Source: Micrococcales bacterium
Lineage (GTDB): Bacteria; Actinomycetota; Actinomycetes; Actinomycetales; Dermatophilaceae
NCBI GenBank assembly: GCA_003157445.1
Contig: PMJN01000247.1
Span: forward strand, 1-5,242
Length of the DNA stretch: 5,242 nucleotides
Direction: 5' to 3'
In this document: in pieces, positions 1-5,103 of the stretch
Layout: every line of letters begins with the position of its first letter
Position numbering within the stretch: the stretch's first letter is position 1
The notes under the pieces: model-generated
Seen by the model: only the letters and a program-made list of their open reading frames with translations
What the model was told of the DNA's origin: nothing
The model's database searches: none
Program-made: the position numbers and the translations under genes

Positions 1-101
1 CGGAGACCACACCAAGACCCGAAAACCGCCCCCACCAATCACGTAGATCGATGCCGGCGCAGGGGAGCATTGGCAACCCATGAACACGTCAGGGTCCCAG
101 T

Positions 102-884
102 AGACGGGAACCACCGATCAGCCACGACCGTCCTGCCGCCGTTCCAGACCGTCTTGTACTCCAACTGCCTGCGCAGTTCCCCAAATGAAGCGTCGGCGAT
201 GTGCCGGGCGAGCCGATGGTTTTTGATCATCCCGGCGATGTACAGGTCCTCAATGACGACGGTCCCGAACTGACTGGCCAGGCTGGTAGTGAGCTTGTGG
301 AGTCCGTCCCTGCGCTGGTCGGCGACCCTGCCCTGCGCCTTCGCCAGGGCCGCAGACGCCCTGCGCCAACGATTGGAGACGTCCCGGCGCTTCTTCGACG
401 CGTTGTCATAGGGGCCGACCCTGCGCGACACCGTGTGGTTCAGATGCCTGACCTTGCGCGCCGCCCCGTTGGAATGCCGGGGGTTGGGGGACTCCTGACC
501 GGTCGAAAGGACCGCAAGGGTCTTGACCCCGAGGTCGACACCAACCGCGGCATCCGGCCGGGCGGGAGCAGGCGCGGGACGCTGCGTGTCTACGGTGAAC
601 GACACGAACCAGCGGTCACGCTCAAACCGGACCGCAGCCGACATCACCCGCGCAGTGCCCACGTCGACCTTGCCGACCCGCCGGCTGGTGTCCTCATGCA
701 GCTTGATCCGGCCCAACCGCGGCAGCGCAGCGTACTTGGCCTCGCAGCGGATCGCCTCGGTGGTGAACCGGACCGACAAGCGGCTGCGGTGCCTGGACTT
801 GAACCGGGGAAACCCAGTCGGCGCACTCTTGCGTTTCCCGGTGCGGGAGTCGCCCCAGTTCTTCAACGCCCGCGCCAACCCATC
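102..884 (-). pseudogene. tnpB: TnpB-family transposon nuclease remnant, truncated at both ends
   Basis: The minus-strand frame encodes the middle of a TnpB protein (the RNA-guided RuvC nuclease of IS200/IS605 and IS607 elements). Visible landmarks, counting from the TTG at 878 as residue 1, are 'GLARALKNW' at the start, 'GFPRFKSR' near residue 22, the RuvC-I motif 'GVDLGVKTLAVLS' with its catalytic Asp at 115, the RuvC-II motif 'VVIEDLYIAGM' with its Glu at 210, and 'SFGELRRQLEYKTVW' near 231. Similarity stops after 'DRWFPS' (about position 102); the frame then runs through unrelated sequence to a stop at 39. The zinc-ribbon cysteines and the RuvC-III Asp are missing. Upstream, an in-frame TGA lies just beyond 890, so roughly the first third of a normal ~400-residue protein is also absent. 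No tnpA, terminal hairpins or intact element ends are visible. A catalytically dead relic is the best reading; family identity is secure, subfamily is not. Confidence 0.85.
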
Positions 885-889
885 ATGGC

Positions 890-1000
890 GGCACTGCTGA
901 CCGGATCAGCATTGCTACGCACACCGTTGATATTGCCGCCACCCACGCTGGCCAGTCATCCATTACCACCCTTGGCGCGGTCACCACTGGTACCTGGGAC
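890..1000 (+). pseudogene. Fragment resembling a phage tail-fibre repeat
   Basis: In the plus frame beginning at 890 the sequence reads 'GTADRISIATHTVDIAA' followed by 'GQSSITTLGAVTTGTW'. This matches the recurrent pattern in phage tail-fibre and receptor-binding proteins, of the type 'GTA.RI.....DIA..Y.GQ.SITTLGT.TTGTW'. The match begins within a few bases of the point where the tnpB similarity ends, so this looks like a junction between two unrelated fragments. There is no start codon or ribosome-binding site. The same frame stays open to a TGA at 1133, passing into sequence that no longer looks like fibre. The call rests on motif recall only. It could also be a repeat from another extracellular beta-structured protein. 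Confidence 0.4.
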
Positions 1001-1147
1001 GCCGATGGCATGGATGCCGTTATTCATGAGGTTGCAGTGGCCCCCAGTCAGATGGTCCACGTGGATCAGCAGTGCGCTGACGAGATCCAATCACTTGAAT
1101 GGGTACTACAGCACTCCTCGTCCCAACCCTGCTGAATTGACGATTGA

Positions 1148-1333
1148 CGCCTGCCAGCCCAGGAGCAGATCCTGTTGCAGATGCTCTATGCGCAGCCGGG
1201 TGAAGGCGACCGGATAGGTATGAGCCTGAAACACATTGCTCACGTGCTCTGCGTGACTGAGAGCCGGATCAGCCTGCTGCACACCAAGGCGATGGTGATG
1301 CTTCAACGCACGTTGTCAGGGCAGGGGATCTAG
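1148..1333 (+). pseudogene. C-terminal remnant (region 4) of a FliA/WhiG-like sigma factor
   Basis: The frame reads 'RLPAQEQILLQMLYAQ', then 'MSLKHIAHVLCVTESRISLLHTKA', then 'MVMLQRTLSGQGI' and a TAG stop at 1331-1333. This is the sigma-70 region 4 layout of the FliA/WhiG class: an LP.RE..(V/I)L..LY helix, then the '(S/T)LKEI..VLGVTESR(V/I)SQ(I/L)HTKA' helix-turn-helix that contacts the -35 element. Regions 2 and 3 are absent. Two stops in the same frame, TGA at 1133 and TGA at 1145, separate it from upstream sequence. Alternatively the neighbouring frame reads '...NPAELTIDA', which would join smoothly to 'LPAQEQ' if one base were lost near 1148-1150. Either way the gene is broken. A separately translated HTH peptide is possible, but I see no good ribosome-binding site. 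Confidence 0.7.
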
Positions 1334-1470
1334 CCCTCTGCGTCGCGCGCCAGGTCGAGTTGACCGGCCGGAACACTAGCGACTCCGGCGCCAGAACGGG
1401 CGTTAAGCCACTCGCAATGCACGGTGGATGTCAGCTCTCCTTGCGGCACCTGTCAGGAAAACTCGATGAC

Positions 1471-1499
1471 TTGATGGATGGTGGTTTCACAAGTAGGAC
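1471..1499 (+). promoter_or_regulatory. Candidate promoter for the secreted-protein pair
   Basis: TTGATG (1471-1476) and TAGGAC (1494-1499) are separated by 17 bases. They give a fair -35 match (TTGACA) and a weak -10 match that keeps only the leading TA. Transcription would start near 1506 and leave a leader of about 50 bases before the GTG at 1559. The candidate upstream of the gene at 3586 has the same -35 hexamer and spacing. It was chosen by eye, so chance is a real alternative. Confidence 0.25.
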
Positions 1500-1546
1500 G
1501 CTACGTTTACCGGGCGAACCACTGTTCGCACAGGGTGAAACAGAAC

Positions 1547-1552
1547 GAGGGG
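1547..1552 (+). promoter_or_regulatory. Ribosome-binding site that decides the start at GTG 1559
   Basis: GAGGGG ends 6 bases before GTG at 1559. The ATG at 1553 in the same frame directly abuts this motif, with zero spacing, and upstream starts in the frame lack a comparable motif. The same arrangement (GGGG motif, 6-base gap, GTG) recurs at the next gene. Confidence 0.6.
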
Positions 1553-1558
1553 ATGATA

Positions 1559-2563
1559 GTGACACGTTTGTCATTACGCACAAGACGTAACAAACTGACG
1601 GCGGCAGGGGCCGCATTATTACTGATCGCAGGCGCGGGGGTCGCCTACGCCTACTGGTCAGGACTCGGTGGGGGCGCCACAGATGGAGCCAATGCACCGG
1701 GTTCCGTGGCGATGACCATCACCTCCAACAAGGTTGATGGGCTGACGCCAGGTGGCTCGATTGCGCTTGCAGGCTCAGTTGTTAATCCACCCTCAGGCAC
1801 AGCCGCGATGGCTGGCAACGTACTGGGGACCATTACCGCGGTGGGTGGTCCTGCTGGCAGCATCGCCGACTACTGGATCAGCGGCATCGCGAAGGTTAAC
1901 GCCAATGTGCCTGCCGGACAGTCGGTTGCCTGGAGTGGCTTGACGCTGCACTACGCCAACAGCGCGAACGACCAGAACTCCGGCAAGGGCGCCGGAATCA
2001 ACATCTCCTATTCGTTGACGGCACCCGGCATTATCATCGGTGAAGGCTCGATGGGTGGCGCCGATCAGGGCCAGGAGAACGGTTCCTGCGCAAGCGGCAC
2101 TCCAGGTGACAGCGGCCCGGTGTGGGCACAGTCCACCTTCGACAAGCAGTTCCAGTTGGTCAAGGACTCGGGCGGCTATGCCATGACCGTGGTCTACGGC
2201 AACGGAACCTTCACCGGAATCGCAGGCGCCACCGCTCCGGGCGCTTGTGACACGACCCAAACTCCTACTGGGGTAGGCGACGGCACCAAGGTTGGCACAG
2301 GCGTCACCGGCACCATGTCTGGCGTGTGGACGGCGCAAATCAACACGCCCCTTATTGGTAACCCTCTTCCTGACTGCAGCAACCATGCATGTGATCACGC
2401 ATCCGGGTTCCTAACCGCAGTCTTCGGTAACTCCTCCATGCAGCCGTCCATGGCTGGCTACTCATGGACAGACACCTTCAACGCGGGCCCGCTTCACGGC
2501 TCGTGGATTGACACTGCCGCCCTCGGGGTCGTCAGCGACACCAACGCTGGCAACATCAAGTAG
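1559..2563 (+). CDS. Secreted two-domain surface protein with AYWS-type signal region
   Basis: A 334-residue exported protein of unknown function. The N-terminus is basic (RLSLRTRR), followed by a hydrophobic stretch (about residues 14-30) and 'AYAYWSGLGGGAT', the short Ala/aromatic/WS then Gly-rich style seen in actinobacterial exported proteins annotated with SipW-dependent-type signal peptides. Residues about 45-155 form a beta-rich domain ('VDGLTPGGSIALAGSVVNP', then 'VPAGQSVAWSGLTL', 'NDQNSGKGAGINISYSL'). It aligns along its length with the next gene's product but lacks that protein's two cysteines. Residues about 157-334 are an added Gly/Ser/Thr-rich domain with four cysteines (177, 230, 273, 278) and the landmarks 'GVWTAQI', 'CSNHACDHASGF', 'YSWTDTF' and 'HGSWIDTA'. 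No LPXTG motif or second membrane segment is seen, so it is probably released or held non-covalently. The start is GTG 1559, placed by its ribosome-binding site. It is probably co-transcribed in part with 2633-3085. A surface or matrix role is inference. Confidence 0.85.
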   Translation: MTRLSLRTRRNKLTAAGAALLLIAGAGVAYAYWSGLGGGATDGANAPGSVAMTITSNKVDGLTPGGSIALAGSVVNPPSGTAAMAGNVLGTITAVGGPAGSIADYWISGIAKVNANVPAGQSVAWSGLTLHYANSANDQNSGKGAGINISYSLTAPGIIIGEGSMGGADQGQENGSCASGTPGDSGPVWAQSTFDKQFQLVKDSGGYAMTVVYGNGTFTGIAGATAPGACDTTQTPTGVGDGTKVGTGVTGTMSGVWTAQINTPLIGNPLPDCSNHACDHASGFLTAVFGNSSMQPSMAGYSWTDTFNAGPLHGSWIDTAALGVVSDTNAGNIK

Positions 2564-2573
2564 CACCACCAAA

Positions 2574-2600
2574 GGGCGGGCCCATCTCCTGGGCCCGCCC
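2574..2600 (+). terminator. Perfect 11-bp GC hairpin between the two secreted-protein genes
   Basis: The left arm GGGCGGGCCCA (2574-2584) pairs perfectly with TGGGCCCGCCC (2590-2600) around a 5-base loop (TCTCC). It starts 10 bases after the stop at 2563. No T-run follows (TGCATCATCT), so this is not a canonical intrinsic terminator. T-poor hairpins are common at actinobacterial gene ends and may terminate partially, or protect the 3' end of the upstream message. It would lower expression of the downstream gene relative to the upstream one, or reflect RNA processing. Confidence 0.6.
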
Positions 2601-2620
2601 TGCATCATCTCTACACCCAA

Positions 2621-2626
2621 AAGGGG
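2621..2626 (+). promoter_or_regulatory. Ribosome-binding site that decides the start at GTG 2633
   Basis: AAGGGG lies 6 bases before GTG at 2633. It supports the non-ATG start and gives a product beginning directly with a signal-peptide-like sequence. It copies the arrangement of the preceding gene. Confidence 0.6.
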
Positions 2627-2632
2627 CACATC

Positions 2633-3085
2633 GTGATCCACAGACCAACCGCGGTCGTCCTGATTGCAGGGGCCCTCGCGCTCAGTGGCGCCAGCGCCGC
2701 ATTCGCATACTGGTCAGTGCAGGGCTCGGGGCACAGCACCGCCCAGGTGGCACAGGTCAAATCACTGCTCGTAGACGTCGACGACATTCACGGCTTGATC
2801 CTGGACAAGACCGTGCCGATCCACGGGGTGATCCATAACCCCAATGACTTTCCTGCGAGCTTGCACGGGCTGCACATAACAATGAAGACCACGATGGACG
2901 CCGGGCACGTAATGTGCGCACTGCAGAACTTCGGGATCGTTGCGCCGACCTTCACGCCCGACAGCAGCGTCCCAGCCAATGGGGATCTCCGGCTGACCAA
3001 TGGCTTCATCACGCTGGTCAATTCCAGCAAGGACCAGAGCATGTGTGAGGGCGCGCAGTTGACGTTCGACTACACGCTCAAGTAG
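2633..3085 (+). CDS. Secreted single-domain surface protein, paralogue of the upstream gene
   Basis: A 150-residue exported protein. A short basic N-terminus (IHRP) is followed by a hydrophobic core (about residues 7-24) and 'AFAYWSVQGSGHST', the same AYWS plus Gly/Ser signal-end style as the upstream protein. The mature part is one domain: 'IHGLILDKTVPIHGVIHNPND' (residues 52-72) aligns with 'VDGLTPGGSIALAGSVVNP' upstream, and 'VPANGDLRLTNGFITLVN' plus 'KDQSMCEGAQLTFDYTL' aligns with that protein's 'VPAGQ...' and 'NDQNSGKGAGINISYSL'. Cysteines 95 and 138 probably form a disulfide, matching the C...C-G pattern of many actinobacterial secreted proteins of this type. The protein ends with the domain, so the second domain of its neighbour is absent. 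The hairpin at 2574-2600 separates the two genes. Its stop touches the end of the convergent gene at 3086. Function unknown; a surface role is inferred from export alone. Confidence 0.85.
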   Translation: MIHRPTAVVLIAGALALSGASAAFAYWSVQGSGHSTAQVAQVKSLLVDVDDIHGLILDKTVPIHGVIHNPNDFPASLHGLHITMKTTMDAGHVMCALQNFGIVAPTFTPDSSVPANGDLRLTNGFITLVNSSKDQSMCEGAQLTFDYTLK

Positions 3086-3286
3086 TCAGTAACTATCCAA
3101 TATCCGGCGCAGCTCTTCGTCCCGCACATAAAGTTCGCTGTCGGCTAGGTCTCTGCGCTCATACCGCGGCAGGGCGCGGATGCGCTTGAGGGTCCTGGTG
3201 GCATCCCTCCGCTCATTGCGAACCACCGACAGACGCGCCTCAGCAAGGGTGGGCTGCGGCCTCGGTTCGGGCTTCTTCGCAGTCAT
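3086..3286 (-). CDS. Small basic soluble protein of unknown function (66 aa)
   Basis: The 66-residue product has a Pro-rich basic start (KKPEPRPQPTLAEARL) followed by highly charged, probably helical sequence ('RNERRDATRTLKRIRALP', 'RYERRDLADSELYVRDEELR'). There is no signal peptide or membrane segment. I do not recognise the family. Codons are mostly G/C-ending, as in the neighbouring genes. AGGA (3297-3294 on the minus strand) lies 7 bases before ATG 3286, and it overlaps the stop codon of the small membrane ORF just upstream, which suggests translational coupling. The gene is convergent with the secreted-protein pair, and its stop directly abuts theirs with no room for a terminator between. 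The high charge could suit nucleic-acid or protein binding, but nothing shows this. Confidence 0.6.
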   Translation of the reverse strand: MTAKKPEPRPQPTLAEARLSVVRNERRDATRTLKRIRALPRYERRDLADSELYVRDEELRRILDSY

Positions 3287-3295
3287 GGCAGCATC

Positions 3296-3434
3296 CTAGG
3301 TCTCGTTCGGGCGGCTGTCCTCAACCATCGTTATGGCTAGCCGCGCAGCGAGCCCCATGAGGCCAGCTATCAGCCAGGAGCCAAGAGCCAAGAAGAGCAT
3401 CGAACACAGCGAAGGTCAGATCCCATGCCACCAT
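3296..3434 (-). pseudogene. Tiny single-span membrane protein ORF, apparently frameshifted
   Basis: GGTGGA (3445-3440) sits 5 bases before an ATG at 3434 whose frame reads 'MVAWDLTFAVFDALLGSW' and then goes off to a TGA at 3321 (37 aa). A second frame picks up as 'LGSWLIAGLMGLAARLAI' and ends 'TMVEDSRPNET' at a TAG (3298-3296). The shift falls on a perfect tandem duplication of GAGCCAA (plus-strand 3378-3391). Removing one copy joins the frames into a 43-residue protein with one hydrophobic span and a charged C-terminal tail. Its stop overlaps the ribosome-binding site of the 66-aa gene. This is either a recent slippage mutation, a reversible switch, or an assembly artefact. Alternatively the 34-aa ORF from ATG 3400 is used alone, but it has no clear ribosome-binding site. 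Confidence 0.4.
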
Positions 3435-3517
3435 CACATTCCACCAGATCCACCATCTATGAGGCATAGTCCCACTGCGTCGCGCCCGAGAGGCTGACTA
3501 TGACACCGCGGCCTCGC

Positions 3518-3546
3518 TTGATGACTTCGACGTAGACGACTAGACC
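3518..3546 (+). promoter_or_regulatory. Candidate promoter for the gene at 3586
   Basis: TTGATG (3518-3523), a 17-base spacer and TAGACC (3541-3546) sit about 40 bases before the ATG at 3586. The layout matches the candidate at 1471-1499 (same -35 hexamer, same spacing, -10 beginning TAG). The -10 is weak because it lacks the final T. Confidence 0.25.
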
Positions 3547-3585
3547 CCTCCACCTCCCACCAGGTCGTTGTGGCGCAGGGACACG

Positions 3586-4245
3586 ATGCCGTTCTCGCGC
3601 TGGAAGGGCAAGGATCGAGTGGTCGGATGGGTGTGGGCCAGGCGGTTCCCGCTGGTGGCCGGCGCCTTGTGCCTTGCCGTAGTCAGTGTCCTGGTTGCCA
3701 ATGCGTCTGTCCCGACGCCTGTCTCGGCTGTGGCGTTCCCGCTGCGGCCAGGCACTCCGATCAGCCGCGTCGTGCCGCCGTCTCCCCCGCCCCTGATGAG
3801 CAAGCCTGAGCACTCTGGCTGGTCGGCCCTCGTCGGGGCGGGTGGAACCTTCGCTGTGCCGGGGGTGGCTGGTGTCTCCTTGGTCGTACCGGCCGTTGGC
3901 GCAGCTGCCGTTCGGCCCATCGCGCCAGTGTCAGACTCGGCCGCCGGGGTTGTGGCTCCTTCGGCCGGTTACTCGCCAGCGGTTGCCAGCCCGTCCGCTG
4001 CGCCTGCTGTGGCGCCCGTGGTGGCTGCTCAGGTCGCGGCTATGAGCGCTGCCCAGCAGGTCGCGGCCGATGCCTTGGCAGTCGCGAACCTGACCCAGGC
4101 CAACGCCCTGACTTCGGCGAACCTCACAGCTGCCAACGCCGCCGCCTCAGCTGCCAAGACCGCTAGTACGGCTGCTGTCGCGGCCGAAAGAACGAGACTT
4201 CAGGCCCTCGCAGACGCGTATGCGGTCGCCCATCCCGGCGGCTGA
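3586..4245 (+). CDS. Membrane-anchored or secreted Pro/Ala-rich protein with Ala-rich tail
   Basis: A 219-residue protein of unknown function. AGGG (3577-3580) lies 5 bases before ATG 3586, which is preferred to the upstream TTG at 3568. A basic N-terminus (SRWKGKDR, ARR) precedes one hydrophobic span (about residues 21-40, 'FPLVAGALCLAVVSVLVANA'), serving as a signal peptide or an inside-out anchor. The exported part begins Pro-rich ('RVVPPSPPPL', residues 61-70), continues through low-complexity Val/Ala/Pro sequence (80-150), and ends in an Ala-rich segment (150-210) with repeated 'ANLT' units ('ANLTQANALTSANLTAANA'), probably one long helix, ending 'ERTRLQALADAYAVAHPGG'. There is one cysteine, within the span, and no recognisable enzyme motif. 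A stalk or scaffold role would fit the composition but is inference. The gene diverges from the small minus-strand pair, so the roughly 150 bases between them probably hold both promoters. Overlapping minus-strand frames look like GC-rich shadows. Confidence 0.7.
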   Translation: MPFSRWKGKDRVVGWVWARRFPLVAGALCLAVVSVLVANASVPTPVSAVAFPLRPGTPISRVVPPSPPPLMSKPEHSGWSALVGAGGTFAVPGVAGVSLVVPAVGAAAVRPIAPVSDSAAGVVAPSAGYSPAVASPSAAPAVAPVVAAQVAAMSAAQQVAADALAVANLTQANALTSANLTAANAAASAAKTASTAAVAAERTRLQALADAYAVAHPGG

Positions 4246-5040
4246 CATGGCTGACGTTTCTTCAGCGCATTCACCTCAGCAATTGCGAGAACCGCAGAGG
4301 GCTGCGCATTCTCGAGCCGGGTCAACCTCGTCAGCCGCACGCGGTAGCCGATCTTGGTAGCGACGTCCCAACGCTCGGATGAGGACAACGGTGTTCGCCG
4401 GCCGGCGACGAACATAACTGATGCTGACACGTCTCTCGTGATGGCGAATCTCGTCGAGGCCAAGACGTTACCGACCACACCCACTCGGACGCGACCCCGA
4501 AGAGGGGCAGGACTGAAACGTGTTCGAGCGTGCACTTGCCTCAGAGGCTGGCATGGCTGGCCGCGCCTTGACTCTGACTCAGTTCCCTTGGGTGTCACCA
4601 ACGACCGGGCGCGAGGTCTGTGCGCCTGAAGGTCAACAGGTCGGGAATGGCTGACCGGTCTCGGCATAGTGCAAGGTTGAAGCGGACCTGCTCGTGCCAG
4701 CAGAGACCCTCGTGGCCGGTTCTCTGCGCCAGGGCGGTCACCCTTAGGTTGACCAGCAGCCGCTGGCAAACGTCGTACACGGTTGGTCTCGACCTCTGGC
4801 CAGGGGTGGGAGCGGGCCTTCGAGAAGTTCCAGCGGGAACCGGGCGCGTGTGCGCCGCTGCGACGATCATTTACGGGAGATCGGCGCTGCTGGGCCTAAC
4901 CGCTGCCGCGCTGTATGCGAGGGGAAGATGGTGGCCTCAGGTCGCTTGCGACCGGTAGTGGTGGGGGCACGGGTGCGCGTGCCCCGGCCACCGTGAGGTT
5001 TCCCAAGATCAATCTGAACTGCCGTCTTCCCAGGTCAACG
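4246..5040. other. Long stretch without a supported gene
   Basis: Nearly 800 bases in which open frames on both strands look like products of high GC content (Arg/Pro/Thr-rich, no good ribosome-binding site, no recognisable motif). Hairpins noted: a weak stem GCTGA/TCAGC (4250-4254 with 4262-4266) just after the preceding stop, and an inverted repeat TGTTCG/CGAACA (4392-4397 with 4409-4414) enclosing a GC palindrome. The minus-strand stretch around 4616-4800 ('VYDVCQRLLVNLRVTALAQ') has somewhat protein-like composition and may be a decayed gene. No tRNA is seen. Confidence 0.4.
4964..4985 (+). repeat. GGGGCACG inverted repeat (hairpin)
   Basis: GGGGCACG (4964-4971) pairs with CGTGCCCC (4978-4985) around a 6-base loop. 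It is the first of a cluster of five copies of the same 8-mer in either orientation within about 125 bases. The others are at 5043-5050, 5056-5063 and 5082-5089. It is not followed by T residues, so terminator function is doubtful. Confidence 0.5.
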
Positions 5041-5070
5041 CGCGTGCCCCCTGTTGGGGCACGCGGTTTT
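5041..5070 (+). terminator. Intrinsic terminator
   Basis: A perfect 10-bp stem CGCGTGCCCC (5041-5050) / GGGGCACGCG (5056-5065) with a 5-base loop (CTGTT) is followed by a G and four T residues (5067-5070). This is the best terminator in the window on the plus strand. No plus-strand gene that clearly ends before it was found in the preceding 800 bases, so it may close a transcript from the 3586 gene, an unrecognised RNA, or a decayed gene. Confidence 0.75.
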
Positions 5071-5103
5071 GGGAGGTCCGGGGGGCACGGATCCGGTGAC
5101 GTT

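Larger units (their letters stand above)
1334..1552 (+). other. Upstream region of the secreted-protein pair, no gene seen
   Basis: About 220 bases lie between the sigma remnant and the first secreted-protein gene. No reading frame here looks protein-coding. Contents noticed are a short inverted repeat (GCCGGA at 1367-1372 with TCCGGC at 1384-1389, 11-base loop), a candidate promoter (1471-1499), and a weak stem CTGTT/AACAG (1522-1526 with 1539-1543) just before the ribosome-binding site. No recognisable riboswitch. Confidence 0.4.

Noticed and set aside
201..1217. Long plus-strand frame opposite the tnpB relic
   Set aside because: Its sequence is the antisense of clear TnpB motifs and is Arg/Pro-rich. 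Only the last part ('NPAELTIDA') may be relevant, as a piece of the sigma remnant.
901..1285. CCGGATCAGC followed by GCACACC at both 901-925 and 1264-1285
   Set aside because: The spacing differs and the flanks do not match. It is too short to claim a duplication.
1525..1545. 'TTCGCACAGGGTGAAAC', reminiscent of the 5' part of a c-di-GMP-I riboswitch
   Set aside because: The second conserved half (GGGACGCAAAGCC-like and the tetraloop receptor) is absent, and there is no room before the start codon.
3495..3543. Plus-strand tail-like peptide 'ADYDTAASLDDFDVDD' before a TAG
   Set aside because: Acidic and protein-like, but the frame is closed by a TGA about 30 bases upstream with no start codon or ribosome-binding site.
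3640..3770. Possible CpaB/SAF-domain similarity ('LRPGTPIS' after a membrane span)
   Set aside because: Only a few residues agree and the rest of the protein is low complexity, so no pilus-assembly role is claimed.
3457..3920. Minus-strand frames opposite the 3586 gene, one ending 'YVEVIKRGRGVIVSLSG', faintly like a Phd-type antitoxin
   Set aside because: Most of both frames is low-complexity antisense of the plus-strand gene, and the antitoxin-like piece is short, without a start or a partner toxin.
4200..4870. Minus-strand frames of 189 and 91 residues
   Set aside because: No recognisable motif, no ribosome-binding site, and one overlaps the end of the 3586 gene antisense. Treated as GC-driven open frames or decay.
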